From assembly GCA_030425385.1 (NCBI GenBank), contig JAUIAH010000042.1:1-64000 (forward strand): a stretch of 64,000 bases of DNA. Direction: 5' to 3'. The DNA comes from Verrucomicrobiia bacterium. GTDB taxonomy: Bacteria > Verrucomicrobiota > Verrucomicrobiia > Verrucomicrobiales > DEV007. The translations under genes and the position numbers were made by a program. Every line of letters begins with the position of its first letter. Within the stretch, counting starts at the first letter, position 1. Below are positions 26,510 to 35,718 of this stretch, piece by piece. Under the pieces are notes generated by a model. That model saw only the letters and a list, made by a program, of their open reading frames with translations. It searched no databases and was not told where the DNA came from.

Positions 26510-27112
26510 TTAGTGAGAATCGTTCACAAGCTCATGTTTCAATCGTTTCAATTCTCCAAGTTTTGGAATGAGAACGTGCCGCATGTGGTGCCTCATGAGA
26601 GTGATCATGCCGATCATGCCGGCAATGACGAGCGCTACGAACACCCATTCGGATGGGTCCTCAAAGCCAGCGTGAATGGATTGCCATTTGGCGAGGATGA
26701 TGAGAACGGCAAAGAGACCCAGGATTGCCGGTATCTGTTTCCGCATATCCCGGATATCCTTTTCCAGACGGCGAATCATCAGCGAAAGGCAGCGAGTGGT
26801 ATCCTCGCCAAGCGCTTCCCATTCACGACGCGCCCTTCTCCAATAAACCAAGCTCACCCCCACACACACGACACCTAACAAGGCGATAACCAACTCCAAA
26901 GATGTATTCATGACGGTCATGTCTGGCCGAATCAGAACCTTGTGCAGCTTCAGACCCAGCGCCCCCACGGTGATGATCAGCGCCCCCCAGCTCAACCAAC
27001 CAGTTTTCGCAAGCAGGCGCTGAGAATGCGCAATACGGTTGGCGGCTTTCTTCTGGGAGAGGGAGCGAGCAGGCTGCGCACTCCACGTGGATTCCATTTC
27101 TTTAATACTCAT
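26510..27112 (-). CDS. Membrane protein paired with an ECF sigma factor
   Basis: A 200-residue protein with about four membrane helices (near residues 37-55, 68-90, 128-145 and 155-172) and charged loops (RRLEKDIRDMRKQ). No family recognised. It starts 3 bases after the ECF sigma stop, so it is co-transcribed and probably co-translated. Position and topology suggest it senses or sequesters that sigma factor, although no zinc anti-sigma motif is visible. Start is ATG 27112; ATG 27097 is possible. Confidence 0.7.
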   Translation of the reverse strand: MSIKEMESTWSAQPARSLSQKKAANRIAHSQRLLAKTGWLSWGALIITVGALGLKLHKVLIRPDMTVMNTSLELVIALLGVVCVGVSLVYWRRARREWEALGEDTTRCLSLMIRRLEKDIRDMRKQIPAILGLFAVLIILAKWQSIHAGFEDPSEWVFVALVIAGMIGMITLMRHHMRHVLIPKLGELKRLKHELVNDSH

Positions 27113-27115
27113 AAT

Positions 27116-27625
27116 TTAAGGCTGGGACGGGATGTCTGTAAGCATTCTCGCTAGCTTCTGGCGGATACGTGTGAGGCGTGCGCCCACATTGGTAGGAGAG
27201 ATTCCCAAGGTGCCAGCGATCTCTTCATAGCGAAATCCTTCCAGCTGGAGAAGGATCAGGGCGCGATCGGCCTTCGGAAGTCGTCTGATCGCAGCATAGA
27301 TCGCTTCCAATCGAGGATCTTCCGTGTCTTCGCCGTCTGAGTGCTCAATGCCTTCGTGTTCGTAGGCCGCGACCTTTCGCCGATAGGCACGCTCACGACG
27401 CACCCACGAGAGGGCACGATTGAGCGCAATTCGATAAATGTAAGACGACGGTTCGCTCTCTTTTCTGAACGTTGGCAGGGCATGCCAGATGGCAATTTGG
27501 ATCTCCTGAATCAGATCCTCTCTCCTGGTGAGACAGTCCTCATACAACCGCGCCACCTTATGCAAGATGCCTGCGTGATCGCGCATCCATGCGTGAAAGA
27601 TGTCGTGTTGTTCCTGGCCAGTCAT
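27116..27625 (-). CDS. ECF-type RNA polymerase sigma factor
   Basis: A 169-residue sigma-70 family regulator of the extracytoplasmic-function group. Region 2 (about 15-80) has DLIQEIQIAIWHALPTF and YIYRIALNRALSWVRRE. Region 4 (about 112-165) has LPKADRALILLQLEGFRYEE, IAGTLGISPTNVGARLTRIR, a classic helix-turn-helix. It directs polymerase to a limited gene set, unknown here. It is divergent from the sulfatase operon, which may be one target (inference). It heads a two-gene unit with a membrane protein. Confidence 0.9.
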   Translation of the reverse strand: MTGQEQHDIFHAWMRDHAGILHKVARLYEDCLTRREDLIQEIQIAIWHALPTFRKESEPSSYIYRIALNRALSWVRRERAYRRKVAAYEHEGIEHSDGEDTEDPRLEAIYAAIRRLPKADRALILLQLEGFRYEEIAGTLGISPTNVGARLTRIRQKLARMLTDIPSQP

Positions 27626-27662
27626 CGGGTTCCCTTATGAGGCGTCCTCCACACGGACTTTC

Positions 27663-27793
27663 TTACAGAAATCGGTAGAAATTCTCCGCCAGCCACACGG
27701 GAAGCCACTGCTCTTGAGGGGACCGGCACCGAACGGCCTCGATCAAGGCTAGAACTTCTTCCCTTTGAAGAATCGATTCTTTGTCTCGCGCAT
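27663..27793 (-). pseudogene. Possible small frameshifted ORF upstream of the sigma gene
   Basis: On the minus strand AGGAGG precedes ATG 27793, but that frame stops after 14 codons. A second frame runs on with protein-like sequence ILQREEVLALIEAVR then QEQWLPVWLAENFYRFL, ending TAA at 27663-27665. A two-base difference near the start would join them into about 43 codons. It could be a decayed gene, a frameshifted small protein, or chance. Confidence 0.25.
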
Positions 27794-27823
27794 GACCTCC
27801 TCTGAGTGGTATAGACTGGGTAT

Positions 27824-30025
27824 ATGCGTCACTTTCCTCTCTTAGCTTTCCTGGCCGGGCTGGCTCTTGTGCCAGCAGCCATTGCGGCGAAGCCGCCTAA
27901 CATTGTCTTCATCTTTTCCGATGACCACGCCCTGGAGGCGATCTCCGCCTATAGTGGCGGTCGATTGAACCAGACGCCTAACATCGATCGATTGGCGAAG
28001 GAAGGGATGCTATTTGAGAACTCTTTCTGCGCGAACTCGATTTGCGGGCCTTCGCGGGCGAATATCCTCACAGGGAAACACAGTCATGTGAATGGCTTCC
28101 TCAGCAATGAACGAGCCCGGTTCGATGGCTCCCAGATGACTTTCCCTAAGCTCTTGCAGAAAGCGGGCTACCAGACGGCGCTGATGGGGAAATGGCATCT
28201 CAATTCCGATCCCACGGGATTTGATCAGTGGGAGATTCTTCCTGGGCAAGGCAGCTACTACAATCCTGTCTTCCTCCAGATGGATGGCTCCCGGAAGCAG
28301 CGTCCAGGCTACTGCTCTGACATCATCACGGATCTCTCCTTGGATTGGCTCGAGGAGCGCGATCCTGACAAACCCTTCCTTCTCATGTGCCAGCACAAGG
28401 CACCTCATCGCAATTGGTCGCCACCCGCACGCCATCTCACCTTGTTCGACGATCGGAAGATTCCCGAGCCGGACACCTTGTTTGATCGCTATGAGAATCG
28501 CTCCAAACTCTTACAAGAGCACGAAATGGGAATCGCCAAGCACATGTTCTGGGGCCATGACATGAAGTTCCACGGGAAGAATCAGTTTCCAGGTGCCTTC
28601 CGTGATGGGATTCCCAATCGCGAGTATGAGCGCATGACGCCTGCGCAGAAGGCGCTCTGGGATGCTGCTTATGAACCCAAGAATCAGGCCTTCATTAAGG
28701 CAATGCAAGAGGGAGAATTGTCAGAAGAGGGTATCGTGCGCTGGAAGTATCAACGCTACATCAAGGACTATTTGCGGACGGTTCAGGCGATGGACGACGG
28801 CATTGGGCGCGTGTTAGACTATCTAGACGCTCATGAATTGACGGACAATACGATTGTGATCTACTCGTCTGATCAAGGTTTCTACCTCGGCGAGCATGGC
28901 TGGTATGATAAGCGATGGATGTTTGAGGAGTCCTTTAAGATGCCCTTTCTCATCCGGTGGCCAGGCATTCTGAATCCTGGGACGCGCTCACAAGCGCTCA
29001 TTCAGAACATCGACTACGCGCCGACGTTTCTGGAGATTGCCGGTGCGGAAGTTCCCAAGGAGATTCAGGGGAGGAGCCTTCTCCCGGTCTTGAAGAATCG
29101 TGGTTACGCGCCAGCGGACTGGCGAGAGGCTCTCTACTACGCCTACTATGGCGAACGCACGCACCATGTGGCGGCTCATGATGGGGTGCGCACCACACGC
29201 CACAAGCTCATGCATTTCCCGCGGACCCGCGAATGGCAGCTCTTTGACCTGGTGCGTGATCCTCAAGAGATGCACAGTCTGCACGCTCATCCTGACTACT
29301 CAGACGTGTTGGAACAAATGAAAGAGCGTTATGCGAGGCTCCGTGATCAGTATGGGGTCAACAGCGCGGCCATTCCTGTATCGCGCTTGAATGAATCGTG
29401 GTGGCAGCAGCGTTACCAATCCAAGCAGAAGGAAACGCGTCAGGGTCCTGGCAAACTCCTCTTTATTGGGGACTCGATCACACAAGGATGGGAAGGCGCG
29501 GGCAACGACGTCTGGCAACAATACTACGCCGAGCGCGACGCTATCAATCTGGGATTCTCCGGTGACCGCACCGAGCACGCGCTTTGGCGCTTGGTGAAAG
29601 GCGATTTCAAAGGCGTCACCGATCCTCAATTGGCGGTAGTGATGATCGGGACCAACAATACGGGGCATCTGGAACAGGACCCCGAGGAAACGCGCGTTGG
29701 GATTGAGAAGATCGTGGCCCAGCTCCGAGGTGCCTATCCCAAGATGCCCGTGCTCTTGTTAGGTGTGTTTCCCCGGGGGGCCACTCCAGACGATCCCATG
29801 CGGCGCATCAATGTGGCGATCAATGAGAGGATTGCCGCCCTGGCAAGCGATGAGAAAGTAACCTTTCTCGATATCGGAAAGACATTTCTCAATGACGACG
29901 GCAGCCTTCCGAAGGATATCATGCCCGATCTCCTCCACCTCTCGCCCAAAGGCTACGAACTTTGGGCAGAGGCGATCGAAGATCAGGTGGCCTCTCTCGG
30001 TGGCTTTTCCAAAGTCACGCCTTGA
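27824..30025 (+). CDS. Secreted sulfatase fused to an SGNH esterase-like domain
   Basis: A 733-residue exported enzyme. After the signal (to AIAA, residue 21), a sulfatase domain (about 24-505) starts NIVFIFSDDHALEA, with the metal-binding Asp pair, and has CGPSR at residues 74-78, whose Cys would become formylglycine. GKWHLN and YDKRWMFEESFKMPFLIRWPG follow. The C-terminal 200 residues form a second, SGNH-type hydrolase: GDSITQG (Ser about 551), GFSGDRTEHALWR, GTNNTG (about 609) and a final His near 704 in LLHLSPKGYELWAEA. The pairing could remove sulfate and acyl groups from one polysaccharide. First gene of a four-gene operon. Confidence 0.9.
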   Translation: MRHFPLLAFLAGLALVPAAIAAKPPNIVFIFSDDHALEAISAYSGGRLNQTPNIDRLAKEGMLFENSFCANSICGPSRANILTGKHSHVNGFLSNERARFDGSQMTFPKLLQKAGYQTALMGKWHLNSDPTGFDQWEILPGQGSYYNPVFLQMDGSRKQRPGYCSDIITDLSLDWLEERDPDKPFLLMCQHKAPHRNWSPPARHLTLFDDRKIPEPDTLFDRYENRSKLLQEHEMGIAKHMFWGHDMKFHGKNQFPGAFRDGIPNREYERMTPAQKALWDAAYEPKNQAFIKAMQEGELSEEGIVRWKYQRYIKDYLRTVQAMDDGIGRVLDYLDAHELTDNTIVIYSSDQGFYLGEHGWYDKRWMFEESFKMPFLIRWPGILNPGTRSQALIQNIDYAPTFLEIAGAEVPKEIQGRSLLPVLKNRGYAPADWREALYYAYYGERTHHVAAHDGVRTTRHKLMHFPRTREWQLFDLVRDPQEMHSLHAHPDYSDVLEQMKERYARLRDQYGVNSAAIPVSRLNESWWQQRYQSKQKETRQGPGKLLFIGDSITQGWEGAGNDVWQQYYAERDAINLGFSGDRTEHALWRLVKGDFKGVTDPQLAVVMIGTNNTGHLEQDPEETRVGIEKIVAQLRGAYPKMPVLLLGVFPRGATPDDPMRRINVAINERIAALASDEKVTFLDIGKTFLNDDGSLPKDIMPDLLHLSPKGYELWAEAIEDQVASLGGFSKVTP

Positions 30026-30026
30026 G

Positions 30027-33000
30027 ATGATTCGCATCTCCCTCCTTGTCCTCGCTTGCATCGCCTCTTTGTCAGGAAGCGAGTGGGAGGCGATCACCCT
30101 TGAGGCGAACGGCAACGGGACAAACGCAGACGAAGGGCCCACTTGGTATCGTTGCCACCTGCAAGTGCCCGAACGGTTGGTGGTGCCGGAAGGTGCCAAT
30201 CGCCGCGATCTCTGGCGCAGCTCTACCATGCTGGTGATCGCAGATTGCCCTCATCCGTTCGAAGCTTTTCTCAACGGCAAACGCATCGTTCAGTCTGAAG
30301 GGGTGCCCAACGGAACGAGCCAACGGTTCAAAGTCCCGAAAGACATCTTTGTGCGCAATGACTACAATGCCTTGGTGTTGCACTTGCAGAAGGGTGCCCT
30401 CACACAGCCCCCTTTCGTCATCGACTATTTCCATGAGGTAGCGCTAGGACCTGCCTGGGAACGGACAAGCACGGAACCACCCGTCGCGGCCTTTGCGAGT
30501 ATCGCAAGCCGCCCTGCGCATGCGGTCTACACGGCCGACGACTTCCGCCTCTCGGCCACCCCTCTCGACGCGACCGTGAATCCCATTCCGGGGAAGCAGT
30601 TGGCCCCAGAGGCGGCTCTCGCGACGCTGAAGACGGAAGATGATCTCACCGTGGAGCTGCTGCTCCACGAGCCTCGCATTGCCCAACCAACACACTTCAG
30701 CTTCGATGCTCGTGGGCGCCTATGGGTTTCCCAATACCGTCAATACCCGTATCCGAAGGGGCTCAAGATGCTGAGTCGCGATCAATACTATCGGTCCCAC
30801 TACGATCGCGTGCCGCCACCGCCGCCGCATCACGACCTCGGTGCGGACATTGTCAGTGTCCATGAGGATACAGATGGTGATGGCTTCTACGACCGGCACA
30901 AGAGGGTGTTAGGCGGACTCAATATGGCCAATGCGGCGCTGCGTGGCTGGGGTGGACTCTGGGTGATGCACACTCCTTACCTGCTCTTCTACCCAGATGC
31001 CGACGGTGATGACTTGCCGGATGGTCCCCCTGAAGTCCGGCTGGCTGGCTTTGGTCTGGAAGACACCCACAGCGTTGCCAATGGCCTCACCTGGGGACCA
31101 GATGGATGGCTCTACGGGGGTCAAGGCAGTACTGTCATCAGCCGCGTCACGCGCCCTGACATCGATCCCACCGATGCTCCCGGCGTCTATAATGAGGGCT
31201 GCCATGTCTGGCGCTATCACCCGCACACCAAGGCGTTCGAAACCTTCGCGGATGGTGGCGGAAACATCTTTGGACTGTCTTTCGACGCGGAAGGACGGCT
31301 GTTCATTGGTCACAACGGAGGCGACACCCGCGGATGGCATCTCGTCCAGGGAGGGCAGTATTTGAAACAGGGCAAGAATCCCGGGAAATTTGGGCCACCG
31401 CCCAATCCGTATGCCTTCGGAGAGATGCCCATGATGCGGAGCACGCACCCGATCCCGCGTTTCTCGAACATGACCATTGTGATCGAAGGCACTGCCATGC
31501 CCGCGCGACTCCAGCAACACTTTCTCGGAGTGGATCCGCTTCATCATCATCTCGTCGCAGCGCATCGACGCCCGCTCGGGAGCAGCTTCGAAACGACCGA
31601 CGTGGGGTTCCCGATCCAAACGGAAGAAATCACTTTCCGTCCCGTCTTCCTCAACAACGCACCCGATGGCAGTGTCTACGTTGCGGACTTCTGTGAAGAA
31701 TTCATCGCCCATGGGCAGAATTATCAGGGGCAGATCGATCCCTTCAGTGGACGCCTTTATCGCCTGCGCGGACGTGCGCGGCCCTTGGAGGCTGACATTC
31801 ACCTGGAGGCCAAGTCTAACAAAGAACTGGTCACCCTTCTCTCTCATGCCAATCTCTGGCATCGTCACACGGCTGTTCGCCTGCTCGGACAACGCGGTGA
31901 TGTCGCCATCCTGCCCGAACTGAAGGACGCTCTGCAGCGCTCCGAGCGTCATCCCGCCTTGGAAGCTCTCTGGGCGATTCACCAGATGGATCAGTTGTCA
32001 GAGACTTTGGCCATTGCTGCGTTGGCCCACCCGCAGCCGCCCGTCCGTCTTTGGGCGATCCGGCTCATGGGAGACCGGCAGACCCTTCCCAGCGCCTTTC
32101 GGCAAGCTCTCCTCACGCATGCCGCATCCGAGCCTGACGCCGAAGTGCGTTGCCAGATCCTCGCCACCGCTGGGCGACTCCCTGTCGATCAAAGCCTATC
32201 ATTGATCGAGGCGCTTCACTTTTCAGAAGGCGATGCGAACGATCCATTCCTTCCGCTCATGCTCTGGTTCGTGCTGGAATCTCACTGTGAAGCCCATCCG
32301 GATGACGTCTTAGCCCTTTTCGAACAACCCGCCCGTTGGCATGAACCCGTCTTGGCCCAGCACATCGTGGAAAGGCTCATGCGACGCTTCGCGTCAGCCG
32401 GGACACAGGCCAACTTTCTCCGCTGTGCGCGCCTCCTTGAGCGGGCACCTAACGAAGCGTCAACCCAGGCATTGTTAGAAGGATTTGAGAAGGCGTTTCA
32501 AGGACGTATCCCACCTCTCCTACCGGAGTCTCTCGTCGCTGCCACTGGGCGAGGATCGCTCTCGATGAGAATCCGTCAGGGTGACGCCGACGCGATTGAC
32601 CAGGGACTCCAGCGGCTTCGGGAGGACCAATCCGATCGGCTTGAGGCCATTCATGCCTTTGGCACGCGCGCCATCCCTGCCGCGCAGAGTCCCCTTCTGG
32701 CGATCGCGACTCAAGCAGAGGACGCGAGCGAACGTCACGCTGCGTTGACAGCCTTGCAGATCTACACGGATCCTACCATTGCCACAGCACTGATCGATGC
32801 CTATTCCGAGCAGGTGCCTGAATTGAAGACGGCCATTCTCAATCTCCTGGCTTCGAGACGCCCTTGGGCGACTCAGCTCATCGAATCCACACAGATTCCC
32901 CGTCAAGACCTGGTCGCAGACATTCGCGCCCGGCTCGCCATGCACGACCTCAACCTTCCGGAGGAGAGCATCAAGAACGGCGGCCTATCCACCAAGGAAC

Positions 33001-33455
33001 GCGTGACGGCACTCACCACCCTCTTGCGCGCCCAGCCGGGCGACCCCTATCGCGGCGAAACTCTCTACGCGACTCGTTGCGGCACGTGTCACAAACTCTT
33101 CTTTAAAGGTGGCGCGATCGGCCCTGATCTCACGCAATACCAGCGTCAAGATCTCCCGACTCTCCTTCACAGTATTCTCGACCCCAATGCCGAGATCCGC
33201 GAAGGGTACGAGAACATCGTGATTCGAACGCACGACCATCGACTCTTGAGCGGCTTTCTGGTCGAGGACGGTGCCCACGCGATCGTTCTCCGCATGCTTG
33301 ATGGAGCCAATGCCACCATTCCACGCGCTGACATCCGATCTATGAAACCCACCGGACGGAGCCTCATGCCTGAAGGACTCCTCGCGGGTCTCACGGATCA
33401 ACAATTGCGCGACCTCTTTGCCTACCTGCGGATTCCCCAACCCATCTCACCATAA
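30027..33455 (+). CDS. PVC-type dehydrogenase/HEAT protein with C-terminal cytochrome c
   Basis: An exported protein of 1,142 residues. A signal (MIRISLLVLACIASLSGS) precedes an N-terminal part (to about 190), then the dehydrogenase-like propeller domain (about 215-590; RLWVSQYRQYP, NGLTWGPDGWLYGGQGS, ADFCEEFIAHG). Next come helical HEAT-type repeats (about 600-985) and a C-terminal CxxCH haem domain (about 1005-1140; Cys1018 in CGTCH, then GPDLT and SILDPNAEIREGYEN). This architecture is characteristic of Planctomycetes and Verrucomicrobia. Role inferred: sugar or alcohol oxidation in the periplasm. ATG 30027 lies one base after the sulfatase TGA. Confidence 0.85.
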   Translation: MIRISLLVLACIASLSGSEWEAITLEANGNGTNADEGPTWYRCHLQVPERLVVPEGANRRDLWRSSTMLVIADCPHPFEAFLNGKRIVQSEGVPNGTSQRFKVPKDIFVRNDYNALVLHLQKGALTQPPFVIDYFHEVALGPAWERTSTEPPVAAFASIASRPAHAVYTADDFRLSATPLDATVNPIPGKQLAPEAALATLKTEDDLTVELLLHEPRIAQPTHFSFDARGRLWVSQYRQYPYPKGLKMLSRDQYYRSHYDRVPPPPPHHDLGADIVSVHEDTDGDGFYDRHKRVLGGLNMANAALRGWGGLWVMHTPYLLFYPDADGDDLPDGPPEVRLAGFGLEDTHSVANGLTWGPDGWLYGGQGSTVISRVTRPDIDPTDAPGVYNEGCHVWRYHPHTKAFETFADGGGNIFGLSFDAEGRLFIGHNGGDTRGWHLVQGGQYLKQGKNPGKFGPPPNPYAFGEMPMMRSTHPIPRFSNMTIVIEGTAMPARLQQHFLGVDPLHHHLVAAHRRPLGSSFETTDVGFPIQTEEITFRPVFLNNAPDGSVYVADFCEEFIAHGQNYQGQIDPFSGRLYRLRGRARPLEADIHLEAKSNKELVTLLSHANLWHRHTAVRLLGQRGDVAILPELKDALQRSERHPALEALWAIHQMDQLSETLAIAALAHPQPPVRLWAIRLMGDRQTLPSAFRQALLTHAASEPDAEVRCQILATAGRLPVDQSLSLIEALHFSEGDANDPFLPLMLWFVLESHCEAHPDDVLALFEQPARWHEPVLAQHIVERLMRRFASAGTQANFLRCARLLERAPNEASTQALLEGFEKAFQGRIPPLLPESLVAATGRGSLSMRIRQGDADAIDQGLQRLREDQSDRLEAIHAFGTRAIPAAQSPLLAIATQAEDASERHAALTALQIYTDPTIATALIDAYSEQVPELKTAILNLLASRRPWATQLIESTQIPRQDLVADIRARLAMHDLNLPEESIKNGGLSTKERVTALTTLLRAQPGDPYRGETLYATRCGTCHKLFFKGGAIGPDLTQYQRQDLPTLLHSILDPNAEIREGYENIVIRTHDHRLLSGFLVEDGAHAIVLRMLDGANATIPRADIRSMKPTGRSLMPEGLLAGLTDQQLRDLFAYLRIPQPISP

Positions 33456-33495
33456 AGACCACGAACTCGCCCGCACTTGTGGGGTTTCTCTGTCG

Positions 33496-35703
33496 ATGCG
33501 CCTCCTCATCGTATCCACCTTCCTCTGCCTGATCGGTATCGTTTCGGCATCGGAGACGATCTCCTTTCGTCACGATGTCATGGCGGTGCTCTCCAAGGGT
33601 GGCTGTAACAATGGTGGCTGTCACGGAAACGCCCACGGTCGCGGGTCACTCCGGCTTTCATTGCGCGGCGAGTTTCCCGACGAAGACCTCTTGGCCCTGA
33701 CACAAAGCAACGCGTCGCGACTCTTGCGGATCGACGCCCCTGAGAAGAGTACGCTCTTGCAAAAGCCTACCTTACAGATCGGTCATGAAGGCGAAAAGCG
33801 TTTCGAGGTGGGTTCGTTAGAATACGAAACGTTGCGGCAATGGATCGCGCAAGGAGCTGCCGCTGATCCTGACGATGCGCCCACACTGACGTCACTGGAA
33901 GTCACGCCGGCCACATGCGTGGTGGAGGCACCGACAGATCACTTTCAGATTCACGTGTCGGCTCTATTCTCAGATGGCACCCGCCGGAATGTCTCGCGCT
34001 GGGCAGTCTATGAACCGTCGGAGTTGAATGTCTCCATCGATGCCCATGGCCGTGTCGAGGCGCTTCGCCCTGGAGAAACCACCATCACTGTCCGCTACCT
34101 CCACCTCCAAGCACCCGTGCAGGCCGCCTTCATCCCTGCGCGCGCTGACTTCGCCTGGATCGCCCCTGCGCCCGTCAACGCCATTGATCGTGCCGTGTTT
34201 GCGAAGTTGAAACGGCTGCGCATGAATCCCTCACCCAGATGTGATGATGCCACCTTCATCCGCCGAGTATCGCTCGACTTGTTAGGCCTCCTCCCGACAG
34301 CAGTGGAAGCAAGAGCCTTCGTCGCGGATCCCCATCCTCACAAACGCGCCGCATTGGTTGAGTCGATGCTTGCACGCCCGGCATTCGCCACCCGCTGGGC
34401 CTTGAAATGGAGCGATCTCTTACGCAATGAAGAGAAAGCGCTCGATGAGAAAGGTGTCCGCGTCTTTCATGAGTGGATTCGGTCAGCGATGGCAGCCAAT
34501 GAGCCCTTGGACGCGTTCGCGCGCGACTTGGTTACGACGTTAGGCAGCACCTACGAAGCGCCACCCGCCAATTATTACCGAGCCCTCCGAGATCCCACCC
34601 TGCGGGCTGAAGCCACTGCCCAGCTCTTTCTAGGGACAAGGCTCCAATGTGCTCGCTGCCATCGCCATCCCTATGAACGCTGGACCCAGGACGACTACTA
34701 TCAGTTTGCCGCCGTGTTCGATGGCTTGGGCTACGAGATCCTCGAGAATGAAAGGCGTGACCGCCTGGACAAGAATCAGTTCATTGGAGAACAGATCGTC
34801 AAGGTGGGAATGGAGCGTGAATTGAAAGATCCCCGCACAGGGGAACCGCCCGCCGCTGCTCTCTTACCCATTCCGGGGATGCCTCTCCCCGAATCCGATC
34901 CTGCGGCCCTCGACACGCTGGCCACCTGGATGACAGCGCCTGAGAATCCCCTCTTCGCCAAAGTGCAAGCCAATCGGGTGTGGTTTCAGTTGATGGGACG
35001 TGGCGTCGTGGATCCGGTCGACGATTTCCGCTCTACAAATCCGCCGATCAATCCAGATTTGCTAAAGGTGTTAGAACGCGAATTGATCGTAAGCGGTTTC
35101 AATCTCCGGCATCTCATTCGCCTCATCACCGCCTCACACACTTACCAAGCTTCCGCGCACCCCACTGCCAGCAATGCTCAAGATGAACGCAATTTCTCTC
35201 ACACCATTGCCCGACGTCTCGATGCGGAAGTCCTACTGGACGCGATTCACCAGGTATTGGGAACGCAGCCAACCTTTTCCGACGTGGATTCGCCTCTGCG
35301 TGCAGGAGAACTTCCGGGGGTGGAGTCGATCCATCGCAATCGCAAGCCGAAACCCGATGAACACTTTCTCAAGCTATTCGGGCGCCCCGCTCGGCAATTG
35401 AATTCCGATCTCGAACGGTCGAACGGGACCTCACTCGCTCAAGTCTTCGAGATGATGAGCGGTCGCACCCTTCATCGCCTGCTTTCACAAGAAGGCAACG
35501 CGCTGACCACGATGTTAGCCTCTGAATTAAGCCCCGAGGACATGATCACTGCCCTCTACTGGTCCACCCTCACACGAGCACCTAGCCCTCGAGAATGTGA
35601 GGCCGCTTTGGCTCACCTTCAAGCGGCTCCCAATCAGCGCTCTGGGCTCGAAGATCTCACCTGGGCCTTGCTCAATGCCCATGCCTTTCTTCTCCGCAAC
35701 TAA
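33496..35703 (+). CDS. DUF1549/DUF1553 domain protein with N-terminal Cys-His motif
   Basis: A 735-residue exported protein of the planctomycete-cytochrome group. Signal MRLLIVSTFLCLIGIVSA. An N-terminal cytochrome-like segment has CNNGGCH (Cys37, Cys42, His43), lacking the standard CxxCH spacing. A bacterial Ig-like domain (about 130-215; VSALFSDGTRRNVSRWAVY) follows. DUF1549 (about 230-430) has FIRRVSLDLLGLLPT and CARCHRHPYERWTQDDYYQFAA. DUF1553 (about 475-725) has NPLFAKVQANRVWFQLMGRG. Function is unproven; the family nearly always sits next to DUF1501, as here. 40 bases after the dehydrogenase gene. Confidence 0.85.
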   Translation: MRLLIVSTFLCLIGIVSASETISFRHDVMAVLSKGGCNNGGCHGNAHGRGSLRLSLRGEFPDEDLLALTQSNASRLLRIDAPEKSTLLQKPTLQIGHEGEKRFEVGSLEYETLRQWIAQGAAADPDDAPTLTSLEVTPATCVVEAPTDHFQIHVSALFSDGTRRNVSRWAVYEPSELNVSIDAHGRVEALRPGETTITVRYLHLQAPVQAAFIPARADFAWIAPAPVNAIDRAVFAKLKRLRMNPSPRCDDATFIRRVSLDLLGLLPTAVEARAFVADPHPHKRAALVESMLARPAFATRWALKWSDLLRNEEKALDEKGVRVFHEWIRSAMAANEPLDAFARDLVTTLGSTYEAPPANYYRALRDPTLRAEATAQLFLGTRLQCARCHRHPYERWTQDDYYQFAAVFDGLGYEILENERRDRLDKNQFIGEQIVKVGMERELKDPRTGEPPAAALLPIPGMPLPESDPAALDTLATWMTAPENPLFAKVQANRVWFQLMGRGVVDPVDDFRSTNPPINPDLLKVLERELIVSGFNLRHLIRLITASHTYQASAHPTASNAQDERNFSHTIARRLDAEVLLDAIHQVLGTQPTFSDVDSPLRAGELPGVESIHRNRKPKPDEHFLKLFGRPARQLNSDLERSNGTSLAQVFEMMSGRTLHRLLSQEGNALTTMLASELSPEDMITALYWSTLTRAPSPRECEAALAHLQAAPNQRSGLEDLTWALLNAHAFLLRN

Positions 35704-35718
35704 CCTCCATCGGTCCCT

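Noticed and set aside
30909-31982. Minus-strand ORF of 357 codons
   Set aside because: It is antisense to the PVC dehydrogenase propeller, which has strong family motifs; no independent signal or motif.
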